From Lenisia limosa (lineage: Eukaryota; Breviatea), in contig LPNZ01008694.1 of the NCBI GenBank assembly GCA_001655205.1, forward strand, positions 1-20,874: a DNA stretch of 20,874 nt, read 5' to 3'. A model generated the notes under the pieces. That model was not told the DNA's origin, did no database searches, and worked only from the letters and a program-made list of their open reading frames with translations. The position numbers and the translations under genes were made by a program. Shown here piece by piece: positions 11,401 through 18,942 of this stretch (positions are counted from its first letter, which is position 1; each line of letters opens with the position of its first letter).

Positions 11401-12447
11401 TCCAATGACAGGAACTCCTAAAAATGTGATTTCAGTATAAAAAAAATTAAACAAAACCAAACCTTTACATTATAACGGTGTATTTATAGTATTTAAACAT
11501 TATTGATATGAATAGTACTAGAATATTAGCTATTATTATCAACCTCAGTCCTACCTTGAGTTTCAAGATACTCGAGAGTTCTGTTAATGTCTAAGATAGA
11601 CTTCACACCAGCACAGATAACAGTAACAGGGGTCTGACCAAGTTCTAAAAAGGGTATTTTACAATTATTGTCTTGATTTCAAAAAAAGAGAATCCACCAA
11701 CCAGTCAAATCAGCTGAAATATCATACTCAAGCGGGGCACGAGAGACTCCTCCAATTCCTCCAGTCACAAATACTCCAATTCTATCATGTCAGTCATGGC
11801 TACGACTCTTTTGAAATAATGGCTTTTTGCAACAAATGGTTCTCACCCCATACCCTGCCATATGGGCGCAATACATCGTGGCGGCAACCGTCGTGGCTCC
11901 AACGATACCCTTGGACAGCACAATAGCAATGTCTCTTCTGCTCACCTAAAGGGCTCAGAGAGGTCAGGTTTATCGAATGAGTTCAAGAAAGAGACTCCTG
12001 ATTCTTCTTTTGGCAATATACCTCCTTCCCTCATTCCTCCCACAATATTGAAGAATACTCATTTTGAAACCCATCACAAACTCAACCTTCAAGGCCTTTC
12101 GTCCAGTCTTTGCGAGCAGCTCAAGATCGTCATCATTCAACCCGATCTGAAACGTGATAATACTAGAAATGCTGTGAATTGTTTTGAAAAACAATAAACT
12201 GAGCAAGAAAAAAAAATCCACCTCCATTTCCAACCTTGATTTTCCCATCCATCAAAGCAATAGTAGCAGGGCATGCTCCTCCTTCACGAATCGTGTTCTC
12301 CACTTGCCTTGCTGTTTCGACATTCTGTGGGTAAGGCATGCCATGTGAGATGATGGTGGATTCAAGGGCTACAATCCCTTGACCGGTCTGAAATGCGTTT
12401 TTAACTTCATTGGAGAAAACTAATACTGAAGAAGGAGCGCCTAACAT
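8427..12447 (-). CDS. Bifunctional pseudouridine-5'-phosphate glycosidase / pseudouridine kinase
   Basis: The kinase half phosphorylates pseudouridine; the glycosidase half cleaves pseudouridine 5'-phosphate to uracil and ribose 5-phosphate. Exons: 12447-12235, 12146-12087, 11945-11854, 11781-11702, 11644-11555, 11417-11323, 11211-11097, 10928-10880, 10683-10590, 10495-10446, 10372-10336, 10219-10008, 9923-9836, 9750-9670, 9611-9564, 9493-9349 (41 N inside), 9287-9196, 9129-8968, 8904-8836, 8702-8578, 8493-8427; about 687 aa, all in phase. PsuG covers residues 1 to about 310: [14 protein letters not shown] (E29), KVSRRD (K91), [16 protein letters not shown] (D146), ICAGVK (K163, the position of the Schiff-base Lys of E. 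coli PsuG), [11 protein letters not shown] (N287). PsuK follows from about 318: [55 protein letters not shown] and the PfkB signature NATGAGDS with catalytic D636. The first ATG in frame with the homology is used. Exon 12 carries about 30 extra residues beside an A run. The second long gap (8719-8797) falls in an intron. Confidence 0.95.
8719..8797. other. Sequence gap (79 N) in a PsuG-PsuK intron
   Basis: On the gene's strand the gap is followed by a run of 12 C and then ACAG, the acceptor of exon 8702-8578. The flanking exons both meet in phase 0, so no coding loss is implied. Confidence 0.9.
9370..9410. other. Sequence gap (41 N) inside a PsuK exon
   Basis: The exon 9493-9349 is 145 nt with the gap counted at face value, which keeps the reading frame between the [13 protein letters not shown] segment and the QKAGIP segment. 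About 13-14 residues are hidden. The gap size is therefore probably right or off by a multiple of three. Confidence 0.85.
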
Positions 12448-12578
12448 CTTGCGAACTTTTCCTCTTGTTCCCCAATAACTTTTTTGCACTTTTTGCGTGC
12501 TGTTTGTTGATTTATTTATTAGAATTAGTATACAGCTAGTGTATTTAATATTTATTTAAAACAGCAGACAGTGAACTT
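12448..12578. promoter_or_regulatory. Probable divergent promoter region
   Basis: This 131-base region separates the start of PsuG-PsuK (minus) from the exon-like frame beginning near 12579 (plus). It is AT-rich with TATTTAATATTTATTTAAAA at 12541-12560. No specific factor site is recognised; the assignment rests on position. Confidence 0.3.
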
Positions 12579-12978
12579 TTGAACTTAAATGCATCAATAA
12601 TCTGGGGGTACATTCACCCTAGAAACAGAAACCGATTTGGCACTGAAGAGTCCATAACTTCACACACTTTCCTCGGGAGTTATATTGGGGTTATAAGAAT
12701 AAAAACCTTTACATATTTAAAAAATGATCAGGCCGATCTCCAACTGGATGTTTTGATACCATTCACCATTTCTGGCCACGCCACTCATTACCATCATGTA
12801 ATCATTCAAATCCAATAATCCAATCATATTACTTTACCAACATATATATTATACTATATATCATATTACATACTAAATGTACATATAGAATACACAGATG
12901 GCATACGATTACTCAATCACTTTCGAAACCACTCTGATACAGAAAAACACGACAGTCTACCGGACAGCCACCCAATAA
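12579..12978 (+). CDS. Possible small two-exon gene or gene fragment
   Basis: An open stretch (about 12579-12797) is followed by GTAATC and, at 12890, ATATAG, an intron that joins in phase 0 to NTQMAYDYSITFETT and runs to TAA at 12976-12978. The translation alternates polar and hydrophobic residues (LQLDVLIPFTISGHATHYHH), suggesting beta-strands. No ATG begins the first block, so its 5' end is unresolved. After the TAA the same frame stays exon-like (KKEPVVAEEMESSE) to a TAG. That means a further unrecognised intron, a nonsense mutation or chance. It may belong with 13088-13431 if a GTCTAC donor near 12955 is used. Confidence 0.35.
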
Positions 12979-13087
12979 GCTGCTTCGCCCCTGAAGAAGG
13001 AGCCTGTTGTGGCCGAAGAGATGGAGTCTTCAGAGTAGTACGCTGAAGAGGAGTGCCTAAGAATATGTCAGATAACTGTACTGCAAA

Positions 13088-13431
13088 ATGGTTTGTATAT
13101 CCTTAGCTACAATAATTGCCGCAATACCCTTTTCACTATTGGACTTATGTTTATGTATTTTTTTTTTGGGTTTCAGACTGTCACCTCTGAAAAATCCCCC
13201 GGCTACCACTCCCCCTACTCAATAGTCGTGTACACTGACCCTTCTGGGACACTGGGATTACCAGACAAACAACTTCTATACAAGACACCACGATACACAC
13301 AGAACATTCTGTTTGAGCCACTATCACCACAATCGATTTGCTTCGCCATGTCAAAAGCTGGATTGTCAGTTGTTTTTCAACGTAACCAGGTGGCTATTTC
13401 GACAAAGAACAGTACAATAGCATTATCATAG
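13088..13431 (+). CDS. Small protein, second exon well supported
   Basis: The exon 13177-13431 has a strong acceptor (GGGTTTCAG) and an 84-codon frame ending in TAG. It starts TVTSEKSPGYHSPYSIVVYTD and includes LYKTPRYTQNILFEPL and AMSKAGLSVVFQRNQVAIS, which looks like a beta-rich domain. In phase 0 upstream lies AAAATG/GTTTGT, so the first coding exon may be just the ATG at 13088-13090. Alternatively this is the last exon of the frame at 12579-12978. No family is recognised. Its stop lies 11 bases from the stop of the minus-strand fibrinogen-like gene. Confidence 0.5.
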
Positions 13432-13442
13432 ATATACACTCC

Positions 13443-15132
13443 TTATTCCAAACCTGTATACCCCGATCCACGCTCGGTTAGAACGGACTTATCATAGTGA
13501 TAAAATCCAAATCCGTACTGTTTACGCGTGGCAGCAGGTACTGAGATGAATGCCTGGAAATAAGGGTGACTCTGTTTATGTTTCAAACACAAAACAAAAC
13601 GAAGACAAAAAAAGTCGCCTAGACCAGAGCACATCTATTAGCTACGACCAACCTGAGACAAAACACAGGATTCACCTGGCACTGGCGACGGGTTGAAGAA
13701 ATTTTCTTGGTCAAAGTTATCGTGGAACTAAAGAGTTGAGTGAACATAGTTGCAAAAAGAGAACCTGTAAAATTTGATCTTGTACAACAAATGTTCATTA
13801 TAGTATTATTCTGCAAAGAAATTATTATTGATATTGTCTTCAACAACTATACCCATAATATCATGAATATAGCATATATTACAATGAGTAGGCAATATCT
13901 GACCTACCTTTATTCCATGAATATCACATCCCTCAACTGTACTGTCCCCGATGCCGAAAATCATTTCAGCAAAGTTCGTATTCAAATACCTAAAAAATAA
14001 AAATATATCATTAGGGATTCGCTTTGGTACGAAACTAGAAAAATTGCTCATAATTCCTCAATAAATATCGATGTTTTTTCGGACTGAAGTAAGTCCATGA
14101 TAATTGACAAATACGACCAATCATCATGTTAACGGGATAATTTACGAGTGCAGACTTACAAAATTGTCAATTATATTTTCAACACCATTTTGTAGTTCAT
14201 CAACAAACCGTGGGGGTAAACTAAAAGTCTCATCAGAAAAGGGGCCATTTGGGAGGTAAGCCTAAAAGTGTGGTAAACTACAATTTTTCAAGGTAAAATT
14301 TGTTAAATATTACATTACTAAAAAGAAAATTTCCACCTAACATCTCCATATCTATTCCAGAGGAAGTTCTCGGCCGAGGGACTGGAGATTTCCCTTCCAA
14401 TCACTGTCCACCCCCCGCCAAAGAGCGTCTGGACAGTTAACAGACTGGATGATTGGCTTCGATTGATAGTTTTATGGTGATAAAAAACAGCGAAATGGGC
14501 ACAAATAGGCATGCCACCTACCATTTCACAGTAGACTTGGACTTTGGTTCCGTCTGTTAGTTTGACCCGAGCCAGGCCTGATGGCCCTACGAACTCCTTG
14601 CAGCTCGAAACTACAATCCATAAGAATACAAGGGAACATTTGAAAATGGCTAGAAATAATGAATGATATGATATATACAATACATGAAATGATGAAAAAG
14701 AAATATGTGGAAATAAGACATAATAAAGGAAGCCACTGTCCAAATCTGTAAGAGGCACTGATTCATTCATTTTTCAAAAAGTGAGCGGGGGGGTGGATAT
14801 GTTTTAACTTAAGAGATCCTCTGTGGGTTTTCTCATGTAAAATAATTTGTGCCAATTTGACAACAGATCAACTATCCGCCGTATTTACCCGTAATTCCCA
14901 GTATCTATCCATTCTCCTCAGCTTACTGGAAGTGAGTTCTTCTTCAACAGCTTCCACTAAGTTATCAGATATAATATCGAAAATAAATGAATAAACGCAG
15001 CCGTTACAACCGGGGAAATGCTCATAAAACACTACAACGTGCTGATAAGAACGGATTCATACTTCTTGAAGTCAAGTTTGCCAGCAGCTCTCCAATAACA
15101 CTGAGGTCACTCAGTGAATTTCCAGCTTCATC
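13443..15132 (-). CDS. Coiled-coil plus fibrinogen-like (GGWT) protein
   Basis: Exons: 15132-15063, 14956-14889, 14735-14720 (16-nt micro-exon, tentative), 14610-14522, 14428-14342, 14261-14160, 13989-13908, 13727-13653, 13553-13443 (TAA). The 5' end is incomplete. The first two exons give a heptad-like helix (LLANLTSRMEAVEEELTSS). Then comes the opening of a fibrinogen-related domain: SSCKEF, PSGLARVKL, VQVYCEM spliced to TLFGGGWTVIGRE, and FLWNRYGD. VYC-x-M and GGWTV are the hallmarks of that family, usually secreted carbohydrate- or protein-binding modules. Later exons are less typical (FSLPPRFVDEL, GFGFYHYDKSV). All phases match except 14261-14160 to 13989-13908, where two bases are unaccounted for; that intron holds a MITE copy. 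No signal peptide is seen because the start is not resolved. Confidence 0.68.
14014..14096 (+). mobile_element. MITE-like foldback element, degenerate copy
   Basis: The element is 83 bp, from GGGATTCGCTTTGGTACGAAA to the diverged inverse CGGACTGAAGTAAGTCC. It retains AAATATCGATG (near-palindrome core) and CTCAATAAATATCG. It lies inside the intron of the fibrinogen-like gene between exons 14261-14160 and 13989-13908, the one intron there whose flanking phases do not match. Confidence 0.7.
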
Positions 15133-15235
15133 CTATTTCATGACTTTTGCAAGCATATTAACAAATCGCTCTTTTGGTTTTATCCTATTATATGACAGGT
15201 ATTATATGAATAAAAAATCATATAGCTATATTAAT

Positions 15236-15295
15236 ATCATATATATATAGCAATGAGAAATAAAAAATAAGGATGTATCTAGCCGAAGCCGTCCA
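15236..15295 (-). repeat. Retroelement-tail-like repeat, copy A (truncated by gap)
   Basis: The plus strand shares ATAGCAATGAGAAATAAAAA and then TGTATCTAGCCGAAG, CGTCCA with copy B at 15888. The copy is cut by the N run 15296-15305. Orientation is given as minus because copy B sits downstream of the minus-strand reverse transcriptase. Confidence 0.7.
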
Positions 15296-15305
15296 NNNNN
15301 NNNNN

Positions 15306-15545
15306 TGTGGTGGAGTAAAATCAAGAGAGAATGAAAATGTGTTGGAGTGGAAATTTGAAACAAAAAACAAAAAAACTGCCCTGTACCGGCCACAGACCTC
15401 ATGGATTGTGTTCGCGGTTGGGCTTTGAAGGGGGTGGGGGAAACAGCAGGATGGGGCGAAGAGCTCAATTGATGCATCGCCTGGTGGGTGTATAAGATGT
15501 TGAAAATAAGAGGTGTGCGCGGATGAATGATATTAATGTATTGTT
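15306..15545. other. No gene seen between repeats
   Basis: I find no splice-consistent exon here. The sequence contains a G-rich stretch (15421-15460) and AT-rich flanks. Its position between repeat copies suggests repeat-derived or spacer DNA. Confidence 0.4.
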
Positions 15546-15641
15546 GGGCTTCACTTCGGTTCGAAAAAGACAGTAAAAATATCGATATTTATCGAAGATT
15601 TATCGAGAAATTCAGTAATTTTTCGAACCGAAGTGAAGCCC
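15546..15641 (+). mobile_element. MITE-like foldback element, best-preserved copy
   Basis: The element is 96 bp with perfect 23-bp terminal inverted repeats at 15546-15568 and 15619-15641, starting GGGCTTCACTTCGGTTCG. The centre has the 14-bp palindrome AAATATCGATATTT, then TATCGAAGATTTATCGAG, nearly identical to copy 1. Perfect arms suggest this is the youngest copy. No clear flanking target duplication was found. It is non-coding. Confidence 0.9.
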
Positions 15642-15887
15642 TAGGTGTATAGCCTGGGAGGAGGGAGTTGAATCTATCCCATAACCCACATCAGTCATCG
15701 GGGATTCAATTGAGCTGGGGATGGGGGTGGTATACGACGGTATGTCCCAAGCTGGGGGGTCTATATCGCACAGGCCTGAAACTAGGAACTCTCCTTCAAT
15801 GTGGCCTAAAATGTTATGCTGTCAAGCAAGTAAGCACTCAGGTAATTCCGCAATCTTGAGCTGTATTGGTTTCAAGAACCCCCCCTT
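15642..15887. other. Unassigned sequence in the repeat island
   Basis: A short open frame from 15668 to 15859 exists but lacks splice context and recognisable motifs. Nothing else is supported. Confidence 0.35.
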
Positions 15888-16030
15888 AATCATATGATAT
15901 AGCAATGAGAAATAAAAAGGTTGTATCTAGCCGAGGACGTCCACACCATCACGCTTTAGAGATATTCAAATGCATTCACCCAATCATTTGCCTTACAACT
16001 CTGTGCACACAGCTTTCTGCGTGCCTCCCC
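15888..16030 (-). repeat. Retroelement-tail-like repeat, copy B (longest)
   Basis: Three parts are shared elsewhere: AGCAATGAGAAATAAAAA (with 15236), AGCCGAGGACGTCCACACC-ATCACGCTT-AGAGATATT (with 17187), and ATCATTTGCCTTACAACTCT followed by GTGCACACAGCTTTC (inverse of 20345-20378). On the minus strand it lies downstream of the reverse-transcriptase remnant, so it is plausibly that element's 3' region. Confidence 0.65.
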
Positions 16031-16257
16031 AGCATACCTACAAGGATTAGATTCATGAATAAGGACAATAGCCCCTGCATAATAACCCAGGTAGGCCCTC
16101 CTAAATCCGTCTTATGCCACAGATTCAGGAGATGCCAGAGAGTTAGAATTGCAGACATCAAAGGCTTTATAGAATAATAGTATCGTAAATATTGATAACG
16201 TCCTCAAAGAAGAACAGATTATAAGTGACTCAATAGTAGGACAGAGATCCCCTAGTC

Positions 16258-16779
16258 TATGAGGTTGGTGAGGTTGCTTAGGAGAAGCGCCCTCAGTTTT
16301 GTTCGATGGGGTGTCATAAATGCAAACTTAAATATGAAAATGAACGATATCGTTAACTTCTTGAGGAATGCAAGATTATATCCACTATTGTTGAGGCTCC
16401 GGAATGAGACGAGCAGCGTTGTAGGCGAAGTGTCTCGGTTGAGAACATAATCGACCGTAACGCGTGAGTTGCCCGTTCAAGACACCTTTTACAATATGTT
16501 TCGGAATAGTGGAGGATATGTGGATATTGATAAACTGTAAAACAAAATTCCCTGCGTTTGATAGGATTCCTATAAATGTAATCTGTATACCAAGATAACC
16601 CACTTCAGTTGTGGAAGCGGATGCTTGTGATAATTGCAGTTCGGGAAGGTAGATAGGGTCAATATCATCAGATGTTGGGATAATACGTTTATGGTATGAT
16701 GAGGGTCAATCAAGAGAATATCATCAATAAACCTTCTGCCACATTGCCCATATTTACCTTCTCTTTGAATCCGTTGCAA
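16258..16779 (-). pseudogene. Degenerate reverse transcriptase of a retroelement
   Basis: On the minus strand, pieces of a reverse transcriptase appear in order across three frames: RRFIDDILLIDP (16709-16740 region; the palm DD motif), then after a frame change YLPELQLSQASASTTEVGYL (the YP-x-EL and YLG/FLD region), then NGQLTRYGRLCSQPRHFAYN (thumb), then after another shift RSLNNSGYNLAFLKKL. The spacing follows the RT palm-to-thumb order known from Penelope-like and other non-LTR elements with RY/RF-IDD palms. At least two frameshifts and the absence of the fingers domain mark it as dead and 5'-truncated. The subfamily cannot be assigned by eye. Confidence 0.72.
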
Positions 16780-16872
16780 ATTCTGAGCTTATACATATTT
16801 TTTTGAATAATAAAATACAGTTATAGGAGTTAATAGAACATTGTAAGAAAATAAAGAATAAGAGTCGCGTAC

Positions 16873-16980
16873 CTTGAAGTCGGAAGCTTGTACAACGCCG
16901 TATGTATCAACTACCCTTAATAATAAGGCGAAGCAGAGAAGAGAACCGACATCATCACCGATCTCGAACCCTCTCACCCC
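16873..16980 (-). other. Orphan exon-like block
   Basis: The frame VRGFEIGDDVGSL...VVQASDFK ends at a good donor (AAG/GTACGC at 16873). It begins just 3' of a C-run and the 10-N gap at 16992-17001. It looks coding, but no partner exon was found; it may belong to the retroelement or to a gene broken by the gap. Confidence 0.3.
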
Positions 16981-17065
16981 CCCCCCTCTTCNNNNNNNNN
17001 NAATGGGTATGATAGTTTTTTTTTTTATGATGTTCGTCGAATGCTAATGTGGAATATAAGTAGTC

Positions 17066-18595
17066 CTACTCCAAAGCTTCTGAACCTACTTTGGAAAGGG
17101 CATTTTTCTCAGCAGCGATGTTCTTCTGAAGGGTGATGTAGCTCTGCTTAGCCTGTTGAATGAGAGTTTATAGATAGCGCTAGATATCAGAAATAAAACA
17201 AGGTTGTAACCGGCTGAAGCCGTCTACACCTCACGCTTATCAGAGATATTGAATTGAGCGCAACGATGGATAAAATAGCAAAGAAATCTTGGGATTCAAA
17301 ATAATACGTAGGGATGAGATTAAAGATATGTAGCTCTGTTGGTCCTGAAAGCCTTACCGGAAAACTATCGGAATAAATCGATGGTATTTCAAGAAATTCA
17401 TAAGTTTTCTGGATATATTGAAATCACACAGGTTATGCTCGTTTCGGTTTTACTTGTCTTGGGGCTTCCTACGGTCCCAGTAAAAGGCTGAATTTTGCAA
17501 AAACAAAAATCCTCGCTAAATATCGAAAATCTGGCGGTCTTTTTTTTCGGACCGAAAAGAAGCCCTACTTGTCCTCAACCTGGTGAGTTGGCACCTTCCT
17601 TTAAAAAGAGAACGAATCGACTTATTAGAACAAAAGAATAATCCATACTGTGTTATACCCCGGCCGCCGCCGCCAACTGTGTCATATCGCTTGCTAAAGT
17701 CCTTCATAAAGGACGTGAGCGGCGCCGTAGCAGAGGAAATGGCCGTGTTCATCTCGCTCACTGCCTTGGCCATGGCGAACGTCGCGTTGCTTCCTTCAAC
17801 CATCGCGTGGCCAAGTTGCCTGTCAGGTTAGGGTATTGTTATAGGTAAGGCTTCACTGAATTTCTCGATAAATGATATTTTCCCCGGTTTTTTTGGAACC
17901 GAAGTGAAGTCCTAGTCATTGGGTAAGGTCTGGGGGTGGGGCCACTATCGATTTCAATTGGAACAAATATTTAGTTTATTTGGAGAACTAAGGTTTTGTA
18001 CGACTTTAGGGTGGGGGTAGTGTAATCTATAGCATCTGAGAGGATTGTGAATTTGAGGACAAGAATATTAAGACAAATACAAGCAATATAAATATCATAC
18101 ATTCTATACAGTGTAGTAAGGCTGTAAATACATTCATAACAAAGAAAATTCATGAATGATTATCAAGGGATATCGATATAGAGAGGGAGTAGCGGATTTC
18201 AAGCCCAAAGCAAATGGTATAATCCAATCATGTAATATGGAAATGTGATTACAAAAAATATGACGGTATCCGTCGGAGACAGTGAGGAAGATCAGTGACA
18301 ACCCCTCACGAAGAAGGATTGCCTCTGTAAGCCCATGTTTGCTCGAGTTTTGCCATGGCCTTCACCCGGGTTGTCTCCATCAGAAGCACCTCATCAATGA
18401 GCCGCGCAATATCTACTCTGATTACTTGTGCTGAGATCAAACCTTTTGTGCCGTGCTTCTCATCAGTGTGGTAGGTTTCAACAAGAACAGCTGTTTCATC
18501 CTAGAATAGCGAGTGAGAGGGACGGGAGGGGTGGAATTTACCGTAAGATGCTCGAGTAGCGACGACTCGATACCAGGAACGCCATTTGACGCCAT
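17066..18595 (-). CDS. 157-aa helical (coiled-coil) protein, four exons
   Basis: I do not recognise the family. Exons 18595-18542, 18500-18310, 17819-17678 and 17152-17066 join in consistent phase (0, 2, 0) from ATG (MASNGVPGIESSLLEHLT) to TAG (SKVGSEALE). The chain is charged and helix-prone throughout, with heptad-like stretches (VDIARLIDEVLLMETTRVKA; SYITLQKNIAAEKNALSK), no signal peptide and no membrane segment. Size and composition resemble small subunits of coiled-coil complexes, but that is only an impression. The third exon is markedly GC-rich compared with its introns. Two introns carry mobile insertions: the 491-nt intron before exon 4 has a tail repeat and a MITE, and the 490-nt intron before exon 3 has another MITE. 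The start is 347 bases from the divergent gene at 18943. Confidence 0.7.
17187..17250 (-). repeat. Retroelement-tail-like repeat, copy C
   Basis: It shares AGAAATAAAA-AGGTTGTA, then GGCTGAAGCCGTCTACACC, TCACGCTTATCAGAGATATT with copy B at roughly 80% identity by eye. It lies in an intron of the 157-aa protein gene. Confidence 0.65.
17461..17565 (+). mobile_element. MITE-like foldback element with target duplication
   Basis: The element is 105 bp, from GGGGCTTCCTACGGTCCC to the diverged inverse CGGACCGAAAAGAAGCCC. It is flanked by TACTTGTCTT (17451-17460) and TACTTGTCCT (17566-17575), a 9 of 10 match. The core retains CTAAATATCGAAAAT. It sits in an intron of the 157-aa protein gene. Confidence 0.82.
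17848..17912 (-). mobile_element. MITE-like element, internally deleted, reverse orientation
   Basis: Read on the minus strand it starts GGACTTCACTTCGGTTCC, keeps AAAATATC and ATTTATCGAGAAATTCAGT in the same order as the copy at 15546, then ends abruptly in GAAGCC, so most of its second arm is lost. It lies in the intron between exons 18500-18310 and 17819-17678. Confidence 0.75.
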
Positions 18596-18942
18596 TTTTA
18601 AAGTAAGTCCCCTTCTAGACCCTTAGACACCGAATCAAATTGTCAATTGGAAGCTAAAGGGAAGAGATACAACGAAACAATTACATTAAGCTAAGTAAGA
18701 GCCATACACTAGTCGAATCCTTGTTAACTGTGTAGCTTAACAGTAATTTAAAGCTCAAAAGGCAGGAGTTGCCATTATTTTGATTTGAATCAAAATTGTC
18801 ACGGATGCGTAGAAAATTGTTATTCTAACCAGAATTCTGCTTTTCCTTTGACCTGGACTAAGCTCGTAGACACTTTGACACTATAACAAGATTAATCCTT
18901 TGAAATGACTATTATTCTGAATTGAGTTTTTTTCAATTTTGA
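18596..18942. promoter_or_regulatory. Shared divergent promoter region
   Basis: No exon is seen in these 347 bases between two divergent start codons (minus at 18595, plus at 18943). It should hold both promoters. A palindrome-like ATTTTGATTTGAATCAAAAT sits at 18777-18796; its role is unknown. Confidence 0.4.
18777..18796. repeat. Near-perfect palindrome in a divergent promoter
   Basis: ATTTTGATTTGAATCAAAAT reads almost identically on both strands, with arms ATTTTGATT and AATCAAAAT around TG. Such dyads can be sites for dimeric DNA-binding proteins, but no factor is identified. Confidence 0.5.

Noticed and set aside
12976-13029. Reassignment of TAA/TAG to glutamine
   Set aside because: PIG-U, PsuG-PsuK and the first gene together give about 1,520 codons with only CAA/CAG for Gln and no in-frame TAA/TAG, so the standard code is the simpler reading.
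15063-15170. In-frame TAG before the coiled-coil exon (KERFVNMLAKVMK then TAG) as read-through
   Set aside because: The TAG overlaps a usable AG acceptor (AAATAG/GATGAA), and the downstream exons splice in phase from it, so an intron border is preferred.
15905-16177. Open frame in the repeat island on the plus strand
   Set aside because: It spans the tail repeat, whose copies do not conserve this frame, so it is probably not protein-coding.
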